From the NCBI GenBank assembly GCA_002408485.1, contig DHSP01000003.1, positions 1 to 18,573 on the forward strand: a stretch of DNA of 18,573 bases. Direction: 5' to 3'. This DNA comes from Proteiniphilum sp. UBA5283. Lineage in GTDB: Bacteria > Bacteroidota > Bacteroidia > Bacteroidales > Dysgonomonadaceae. The notes beneath the pieces were generated by a model that saw nothing but the letters and a program-made list of their open reading frames with translations, was not told the DNA's origin and searched no databases. Each line of letters opens with the position of its first letter. Position 1 is the stretch's first letter. This document shows, piece by piece, positions 13,743-18,573 of the stretch. The translations under genes and the position numbers were made by a program.

Positions 13743-16124
13743 ATGATAAAACAGATATTGACGGCTTTCCTCGTGCTAACCAGCATGATTGCTTTTGCTC
13801 AAAAGGGAAAGATTGAAGGGCGTGTGTACAACGAAAAGACCAACGAAGCGCTTGAATCTGCAACTATCCGGATACAGGGAACGGCCATTGGTTTGTCGAG
13901 TGACGCCAGAGGTAAGTTCGTTTTCGCGGATGTCGACCCCGGCTTTGTTAGACTGGAGGTGAGCTATGTTGGATTTGAAACCACCTTATCGCCCGAGATC
14001 CAGGTGCAGGGCAATCAGACGGCCTTCATCGATATTGCTGTACCCGAGTCCTCTACCCTGATCAGCGAAGTAGTAGTCAGGCCCAGCATAAATCTGAAAA
14101 AGATTGAGAGTCCTGTTTCCTTCCTTACTGTGGGGGTACGGGATATCGAAAAGGCTGCCGGCGTAAACCGCGACGTATCGAAAGCAATCCAGACACTCCC
14201 GGGGGTTGGAGCAACTGATCCTAACCGAAATGACCTTATTGTGCGGGGTGGCGGTCCTTCGGAAAATGTCTTTTACCTCGACGGCATTGAGATCCCAATC
14301 ATCAATCACTTTGCCACTCAGGGCTCCTCGGGAGGGGTAGTGGGGGTGATTAATCCCGACTTCGTGCGTGAGATCAACTTCTATACGGGTGCCTTCCCGG
14401 CCAGCCGCCCCAATGCACTAAGTTCTGTGATGGATATTCGTCAGAAGGATGGCAGCCGCGACCGTGTTCACACTCAAATGGCGGTGGGAGCCTCGGACGC
14501 TGCTTTCACCATGGATGGACCCGCCGGCGATAAATCTACCTTCATTGTCTCTGCCCGTCAATCTTATCTTCAGCTGTTGTTCAAGCTTATCGGACTTCCA
14601 TTTCTTCCTACCTACAACGATTTTCAGGTAAAATTCAAACATCAGATTGATCCCAAAAATGAGATTTCCATTATCGGGCTGGGGGCCATCGACAACATGA
14701 CGCTGAACACCGAATTGCAGGAGACCGGTACCGAAGCACAACGCTACCTGCTTAGTTACCTGCCAATCTATCAACAATGGAACTATGCAGTGGGGGCAGT
14801 ATATAAACACTTCAGCAACCACTATTTTGACACATGGGTTTTAAGCAGGAACATGCTGAGAAACAGCAACTTCAAATATCAGGACAACGACGAATCACTC
14901 CCAAAGTTATCGGATTACCGGTCGGACGAGGCAGAGAATAAATTACGCTTCGAACGAAGTTACCCTGATCTACCGGTTAAACTGCTGTTTGGTGGAGGAG
15001 TTACCTATTCCCATTATACCAACGAAACCAATCGCAGGATTTTCAGAAATGGCAATCTCGAGGATCTGATCTACAACACCGAGCTGGATCTCTGGTCCTA
15101 CATGGCATTTATCCAGCTGTCCGATACTTATATGAACGACAGGCTCTCTCTTTCTCTGGGTCTCAATACTATCGGAAACAACTTTAACAACAACATGAGG
15201 AATCCGTTGAATCAGTTCTCCCCACGATTCTCCGCCTCCTACCGGATAAGCGACAAGTGGGATATCAACGGTAACGTGGGACGCTACGCAATGCGTCCTG
15301 CATACACCACAATGGGGTATAGAGATGGCGCAGGCAATTTTGTAAACAGAAATGAACAACTGAAACACATCATCTCCAGCCAGGCGATTGCAGGAGTTGA
15401 ATTCCGACCGAACGACCGGTTGCGGTTTAATCTGGAGAGTTTTTATAAACAGTATCAAAACTATCCGCTTTCGGTGGCCAACGGCATGAGCATTGCCGGA
15501 AAGGGAACCGAATATGGGCAGATCGGTGACGAGGAGATTGTCTCTACCGGCAAGGGACATGCTTATGGCATGGAGTTCTCCGGCAGACTAATCAACACGA
15601 ACAAGGTTAATGCGGCATTCACCTACACGCTGTTCTGGAGTGAGTTCACCGACAGGATCGGAATTTATCGCCCCTCCAACTGGGACACACGCCATATGCT
15701 CAACCTTACAGGCAGCTACAGATTGCCTCATAATTGGAATGTGTCGATGCGCTGGCGGCTTGTGGGTGGCGCTCCCTATTCTCCCATCGACATGGATCTC
15801 TCCACCAGCAAAGCGGCCTGGAGTGTCACCAATCAGGCCTATATCGACTATGTCCACTACAACACTCTGCGACTGAGTAGTTCCCATCAGCTGGATGCCC
15901 GCATCGACAAGGAATTCTATTTCCAAAAGTGGATGCTAAACTTCTATCTGGATATCCAGAACGTATACAACTTCCAGTCTGGAAACCCACCTATTTACAC
16001 CAATAAAGATATCAACGGGGTAGTACAAGACAATCCAAACGACCCGCAGAGACATATTCTCAGAGAAATTGCGACCGATAGCGGCACCCTACTGCCCACA
16101 ATTGGAATTATGGTGAAGATATAA
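13743..16124 (+). CDS. TonB-dependent outer-membrane receptor
   Basis: Active importer across the outer membrane, powered by TonB-ExbBD. I chose the ATG at 13743 (793 residues) because it begins the signal peptide (MIKQILTAFLVLTSMIAFAQ); an earlier in-frame ATG at 13710 adds a poor leader. Residues about 23-100 form a carboxypeptidase-regulatory-like domain (GKIEGRVYNEKTNEALESA, then GLSSDARGKF). The plug follows with TLPGV, NDLIVRGGGPSENVFYLDGIEIP (163-185) and GAFPASRPNALSSVMDI. The remainder is a strand-rich barrel with many aromatic residues. It resembles the general TonB-receptor type rather than SusC, and no SusD partner is next to it. Substrate unknown. There is no clear promoter upstream, only a 9-bp direct repeat at 13568-13598. 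Confidence 0.93.
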   Translation: MIKQILTAFLVLTSMIAFAQKGKIEGRVYNEKTNEALESATIRIQGTAIGLSSDARGKFVFADVDPGFVRLEVSYVGFETTLSPEIQVQGNQTAFIDIAVPESSTLISEVVVRPSINLKKIESPVSFLTVGVRDIEKAAGVNRDVSKAIQTLPGVGATDPNRNDLIVRGGGPSENVFYLDGIEIPIINHFATQGSSGGVVGVINPDFVREINFYTGAFPASRPNALSSVMDIRQKDGSRDRVHTQMAVGASDAAFTMDGPAGDKSTFIVSARQSYLQLLFKLIGLPFLPTYNDFQVKFKHQIDPKNEISIIGLGAIDNMTLNTELQETGTEAQRYLLSYLPIYQQWNYAVGAVYKHFSNHYFDTWVLSRNMLRNSNFKYQDNDESLPKLSDYRSDEAENKLRFERSYPDLPVKLLFGGGVTYSHYTNETNRRIFRNGNLEDLIYNTELDLWSYMAFIQLSDTYMNDRLSLSLGLNTIGNNFNNNMRNPLNQFSPRFSASYRISDKWDINGNVGRYAMRPAYTTMGYRDGAGNFVNRNEQLKHIISSQAIAGVEFRPNDRLRFNLESFYKQYQNYPLSVANGMSIAGKGTEYGQIGDEEIVSTGKGHAYGMEFSGRLINTNKVNAAFTYTLFWSEFTDRIGIYRPSNWDTRHMLNLTGSYRLPHNWNVSMRWRLVGGAPYSPIDMDLSTSKAAWSVTNQAYIDYVHYNTLRLSSSHQLDARIDKEFYFQKWMLNFYLDIQNVYNFQSGNPPIYTNKDINGVVQDNPNDPQRHILREIATDSGTLLPTIGIMVKI

Positions 16125-16170
16125 TGCGTAATTGTTTACCCATTCCCATCCTCACAATGAGCCTACACTA

Positions 16171-16386
16171 ATGCCGAAAGAATATTGTCTTACCGATCGA
16201 TATTTCCGGGAAGTGATTGCCAAAGATTCAGGACTGAGCCCGGTACCCAACCTGACACCTCTCTTTTCATATCCGGAAGTAGAATTACAACAGAATCTAG
16301 TATTTAGATCAAGGTGGCTTGGATTACACTATTACACCCTGGGCTACTTCCGATTACCCGGCTGTAATGAGGTGAAAATCCAATGA
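16171..16386 (+). CDS. Small hypothetical ORF, doubtful
   Basis: A 71-codon frame 46 bp after the TonB receptor stop. The product has no signal peptide or motif that I recognise. It contains LTDRYFREVIAKDSG, which looks protein-like, then becomes low in information. It may be a fragment of a lost gene in the decayed stretch before the fic remnant, or chance. There is no clear ribosome binding site. Confidence 0.22.
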   Translation: MPKEYCLTDRYFREVIAKDSGLSPVPNLTPLFSYPEVELQQNLVFRSRWLGLHYYTLGYFRLPGCNEVKIQ

Positions 16387-16446
16387 AACTCTAACGATGC
16401 ACTCATCATTTTGAGAGAAAAAAGTGCCTGCAAAAGAAAGATACAA

Positions 16447-16552
16447 AATTAGAATAAAACAATCCTAATTTTTCGACATATTTTAGAATTAGAGCATTTT
16501 TAATTCTAATTATGTGGCATTATCTAGATTAAAGCTATCTTTGTTCTAATTA
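16447..16552 (+). promoter_or_regulatory. Cluster of ATTAGAAT-type operator repeats
   Basis: Five related elements surround one promoter. Pair 1 is AATTAGAAT (16447-16455) facing ATCCTAATT (16462-16470), one mismatch, 6-bp spacer. Pair 2 is TTAGAATTA (16483-16491) facing TAATTCTAA (16501-16509), perfect, 9-bp spacer. A single TTCTAATTA (16544-16552) lies just after the -7 box. Repeated dyads on both sides of a promoter suggest binding sites for a dimeric regulator. The regulator is unknown. Confidence 0.5.
16513..16543 (+). promoter_or_regulatory. Promoter upstream of the fic remnant
   Basis: TGTG (16513-16516) is followed after 19 nt by TATCTTTG (16536-16543), a good Bacteroidota promoter with an exact TAnnTTTG -7 box. 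Transcription would start near 16550, directly at the fic remnant and within a flanking repeat. It may now drive the lipoprotein gene through a leader of about 300 nt. Confidence 0.55.
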
Positions 16553-16560
16553 TATTTCAA

Positions 16561-16830
16561 TCGACCACATTCCTTAGCCAGGGAGGGCACAAGAGTTTTC
16601 AGCCAACCCTGTTGAACCGGCACTGGGTTATCAACGACATGGAGGTAATCAGCCTTCTGAGCAAGGCTGACAGATTCCTGGGCCAACTGGACATGTACTC
16701 CGAGTATGTGAATGTTGATTTGTTCATCGCAGAAACTGCGTCAACCAGGGGTGGGGAAAGAATTTTTATATACTGTAATATCATGACAAGTGATCTTTAC
16801 TTTAGAAAAGTGTACCGGGACATCTCTTGA
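16561..16830 (+). pseudogene. Truncated 5' part of a Fic-family gene
   Basis: The frame from about 16561 to 16727 translates to GGHKSFQPTLLNR...DMEVISLLSKADRFLGQLDMYSEYVNVDLFI. It matches what I know of the N-terminal domain (Fic_N) of bacterial Fic proteins: a short F-x-P segment, then a helix with LLS-x-A-(D/N)-R-x-L-G-x-L-D. In intact proteins this is followed by a KEA-x-x-S-S-x-I-E-G-T motif and then the catalytic HPFxxGNGR loop. Here the similarity stops after VDLFI; unrelated codons lead to a stop at 16828-16830. No ATG precedes the homologous part in frame, so the start also seems lost. The catalytic domain is absent from the window. Fic proteins AMPylate target proteins; this remnant cannot. 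Confidence 0.68.
16714..16745 (+). other. Hairpin at the fic truncation point
   Basis: CGCAG (16728-16732) and CTGCG (16736-16740) pair around AAA, extended by GTTGA (16714-16718) with TCAAC (16741-16745) across a 9-nt bulge. The inner stem begins exactly where the Fic similarity ends, so it may be linked to the deletion or be part of the joined DNA. Confidence 0.4.
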
Positions 16831-16855
16831 AACAAATACTATTTTACATTTTACT

Positions 16856-18250
16856 ATGAAACCTATTAGCGTTTACAGTCTCACCTCGGCATTATGTTTT
16901 ACCCTGACCCTCCTCGCTTGCCAAGATACAATTGATGGAGAAGAACAAGCCGGGAAATTGAGACACATGAACATAGAGGAGGCTAAATCGCTGTTTATAG
17001 CCACACATGATGCCGGGGCTACACTGTATGGCATGAAACGCACCTCTCCCCTTCGATCCACTGCCGACAGCGGTGAACAAATGTATGAAGTGGAATATCG
17101 TGACCATGCGGGCAAAAAGATCAGAGGGATGATACCTTTCTATGTGCGCGATCTGGGTGACTATCTGCTTACGATCTTTCATGAACAAGGGAGGACCGGT
17201 GAGATCTATCTTGTTAGAAAGAGCGACGGAAAGGCCTCCGAGATACCTGGAGAATATATTCCCAGCCTTAGCGGGAACAACGAAATACTCTATAACAAGA
17301 GCGTGAACAGGCGGTCTTTCCGGCCCAATTACATTGATAGCGAATGGGATTTTCTGGATATCGTGAAAGACAGGGAAAATAACCTCTATTATACAGCCAT
17401 TCGCTGCAACAACAGCGGCCTCTGCCCGCATATCCTGTATCGTGCCTCTCCGGCTCCCGGCGGGGAATTTACATACAAGCCACTCTCGGTTGAGAACGAG
17501 ACGGTATGGGGTTTTTGCGTGGATGGCGATGGGAATGTGCTGTATGGACTCGCCGGCGGGCGGTGGATGCGATCCGTTCGCGCAGACGGTGTGCCTGGCG
17601 AACTCATCCCAACTGTAAGGAAAACAAATGGCGACTCTCCAGTTTACGTATGCAACTTTGTGTGGAGCAGTACGGAAGGGATCATGGCACTTTACTCTTT
17701 TATGGGCGACTACGACGAGAAGAGTTACACCTTCACCCCTTATCACGAACCCAGACATTTCCTGATGACTTTGAAGAATGGACAGTTTGAGAAGGTAAGA
17801 GAAATAAACCTGCCATTTACCAATAATTTCCCTACCTCGACCAACCTTTCCCATGTCGCGGGGAAAGTAATCTATAGCCATTATCACGGAGGAGTTACTA
17901 CGCTAATCGACCTGTCGAGCGAGGAATTCTATCGGGAGACGCCCTGTCCTGTACAGGCAAATATGGTGATAAATAACCTGTTGTATCATTTTGACAAGAA
18001 CGGTTTAGCCCTCACGCGGGTAGACATCGAAGACGGAACCACCACTCATATTTACAAGTTGGATCGTGCCCGGCTTGAAGGGTATACGGTCGCTCACATC
18101 CTCGATGTTTCCGAAACGTGTATCTTGCTTGGTGCTTATCGGATGTCAGACAAGCACTACTTGCTGATGAGGATGAATGTCGATAATGAGATAACCATCC
18201 TGAAGGACATTCCAGGGGGAGGAGTCTCCCTCTTCACCTCTTTAGATTAA
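16856..18250 (+). CDS. Lipoprotein of unknown function
   Basis: A 464-residue protein beginning at the ATG at 16856. An upstream in-frame start (16790) would place non-signal sequence before the signal peptide, so I reject it. The signal peptide ends in the lipobox LLAC (Cys22), so it should be lipid-anchored; no extended acidic surface-export signal directly follows the Cys, though Asp24 and an acidic stretch are near. The mature chain is beta-rich with repeated short strands (YYTAIRCNN, VWGFCVDGDGNVLYGLAGG, YTVAHILDVSETCILLGAYR), suggesting a beta-propeller-like fold. I recognise no family or catalytic motif. It follows the decayed fic gene and may be read from that promoter. A near-match -7 box (TACATTTT) sits too close to the ATG to be convincing. 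Confidence 0.8.
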   Translation: MKPISVYSLTSALCFTLTLLACQDTIDGEEQAGKLRHMNIEEAKSLFIATHDAGATLYGMKRTSPLRSTADSGEQMYEVEYRDHAGKKIRGMIPFYVRDLGDYLLTIFHEQGRTGEIYLVRKSDGKASEIPGEYIPSLSGNNEILYNKSVNRRSFRPNYIDSEWDFLDIVKDRENNLYYTAIRCNNSGLCPHILYRASPAPGGEFTYKPLSVENETVWGFCVDGDGNVLYGLAGGRWMRSVRADGVPGELIPTVRKTNGDSPVYVCNFVWSSTEGIMALYSFMGDYDEKSYTFTPYHEPRHFLMTLKNGQFEKVREINLPFTNNFPTSTNLSHVAGKVIYSHYHGGVTTLIDLSSEEFYRETPCPVQANMVINNLLYHFDKNGLALTRVDIEDGTTTHIYKLDRARLEGYTVAHILDVSETCILLGAYRMSDKHYLLMRMNVDNEITILKDIPGGGVSLFTSLD

Positions 18251-18349
18251 GTCAGAGTTATGAAATGATCTAATCATTTTTAACCGGTGGGTGCCTGTGG
18301 CGTCGGTAACTTGTAAGAAGTAATTAGAAATATAGCAAAATCAGGATAA

Positions 18350-18357
18350 TACATTTG
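18350..18357 (+). promoter_or_regulatory. -7 box-like element downstream of the lipoprotein gene
   Basis: TACATTTG matches TAnnTTTG, but no -33 element is visible and no plus-strand gene follows before the window ends. A short non-coding transcript or a chance match are both possible. Confidence 0.22.
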
Positions 18358-18438
18358 TCCAGCTTTCATGCATAAAAACCGGACATTTTGAAATATAAAT
18401 AATTATTTACTCAGCAGTAAGAGTCAGGGAAGCAGATT

Positions 18439-18457
18439 GTCTCTGCAATACAGAGAC
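18439..18457. other. Perfect 7-bp hairpin downstream of the lipoprotein gene
   Basis: GTCTCTG and CAGAGAC pair perfectly around CAATA. No T-run follows directly, so it is not a clear terminator, though it is the best candidate 3' structure for the lipoprotein transcript in this 250-bp gap. The gap otherwise shows nothing I can assign. Confidence 0.4.
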
Positions 18458-18504
18458 TGGTAATTTATCACTCTTTATTTTGTTTGGGGTGAATTTGTTT
18501 TTCC

Positions 18505-18543
18505 AAAAAGCAAAACACTCACCGGAGACTCCGATAAGTGTTT
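18505..18543 (-). terminator. Terminator of the tRNA gene
   Basis: On the minus strand AAACACT pairs with AGTGTTT, followed by three wobble/AT pairs and CGGA with TCCG around a 3-nt loop, a stem of about 14 bp. TTTTGC and then TTTTT (18509-18505) follow. It lies 10 bp beyond the tRNA 3' end. The stem could also stop plus-strand transcription from the lipoprotein side. Confidence 0.75.
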
Positions 18544-18553
18544 GGTTTTCAAG

Positions 18554-18573
18554 TGATCCGGGCGGGATTCGAA
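18554..18573 (-). tRNA. 3' end of a tRNA gene (partial)
   Basis: Read on the minus strand from the window edge: the T-loop TTCGAAT (18573-18567), T-stem 3' strand CCCGC (18566-18562), acceptor 3' strand CCGGATC (18561-18555) and discriminator A (18554). CCA is not encoded. The acceptor 5' strand should read GATCCGG beyond the window. The anticodon is outside, so the identity cannot be read. A terminator follows at the right distance, which supports the call. Confidence 0.72.

Larger units (their letters stand above)
16387..16563. other. AT-rich regulatory region, no intact gene
   Basis: No coding frame is apparent between the small ORF and the fic remnant. It holds the ATTAGAAT/ATTCTAAT repeats and a plus-strand promoter. 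On the minus strand TATCTTTC (16443-16436) is a one-mismatch -7 box, so a divergent promoter is possible, but no minus-strand gene lies to its left. Confidence 0.5.

Noticed and set aside
14970..15560. A 196-codon minus-strand frame inside the TonB receptor
   Set aside because: It is antisense to a well-supported barrel-coding region and its translation shows no domain or signal.
16892..17887. A 331-codon open frame on the minus strand
   Set aside because: It lies fully antisense to the lipoprotein gene, whose plus-strand frame has a signal peptide and lipobox. The minus-strand product has no recognisable domain and looks like a mirror of coding-sequence bias.
1..18573. CRISPR array, complete insertion sequence, prophage or toxin-antitoxin pair
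   Set aside because: No regularly spaced repeats, transposase, integrase or phage structural motifs were seen. The only toxin-like gene is the truncated fic fragment, with no antitoxin partner recognised.

Overview
The window looks like a chromosomal segment of a Bacteroidota genome, most likely order Bacteroidales. The evidence is a TonB-dependent receptor with an N-terminal carboxypeptidase-regulatory-like domain, a GH29 fucosidase, and several -7 boxes of the Bacteroidota form TAnnTTTG. Start codons also mostly lack a strong Shine-Dalgarno sequence. A narrower placement (for example Dysgonomonadaceae) would be a guess. No phage, intact insertion sequence, CRISPR array or rRNA was seen.

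Layout. Positions 1-143 hold the 3' end of an unidentified plus-strand gene. Positions 142-3523 hold a minus-strand cluster: an Rrf2-family regulator with an Fe-S-type cysteine pattern, then a YceI-like secreted protein, an outer-membrane beta-barrel protein and a second, divergent YceI-like protein, closed by an intrinsic terminator. Two 19-bp operator-like elements (17/19 identical) lie in the rrf2-yceI gap, one of them next to a good Bacteroidota promoter. Positions 3555-5020 hold an ArsC/Spx-like protein and the tRNA dihydrouridine synthase DusB, coupled by an ATGA overlap. Positions 5042-11244 hold a tight minus-strand run: dnaG, ABC ATPase, ABC-2 permease, GH29 alpha-L-fucosidase. Divergent from dnaG is ilvE (11352-12368), which ends at a strong terminator. 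A minus-strand CYTH-domain phosphatase follows, then about 420 bp of AT-rich DNA containing a terminator-like hairpin and a possible small RNA, then a CsbD-like stress protein and a TonB-dependent receptor.

From 16125 to 16855 the sequence looks eroded: a weak small ORF, an AT-rich stretch with repeated ATTAGAAT/ATTCTAAT motifs around a promoter, and the truncated 5' part of a Fic-family gene. The promoter now faces a lipoprotein of unknown function (16856-18250). The window ends inside a minus-strand tRNA gene whose terminator is present.

How the genes may work together. The most coherent unit is rrf2-yceI-porin-yceI: a redox or metal-cluster sensing repressor apparently controlling two periplasmic lipocalin-like proteins and an outer-membrane barrel. 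The dnaG run is housekeeping plus a NatA/NatB-type exporter, with a secreted fucosidase attached at its end. I found no clearly new multi-gene defence or mobile system. The Rrf2/YceI/porin regulon and the decayed fic promoter region deserve the closest look.
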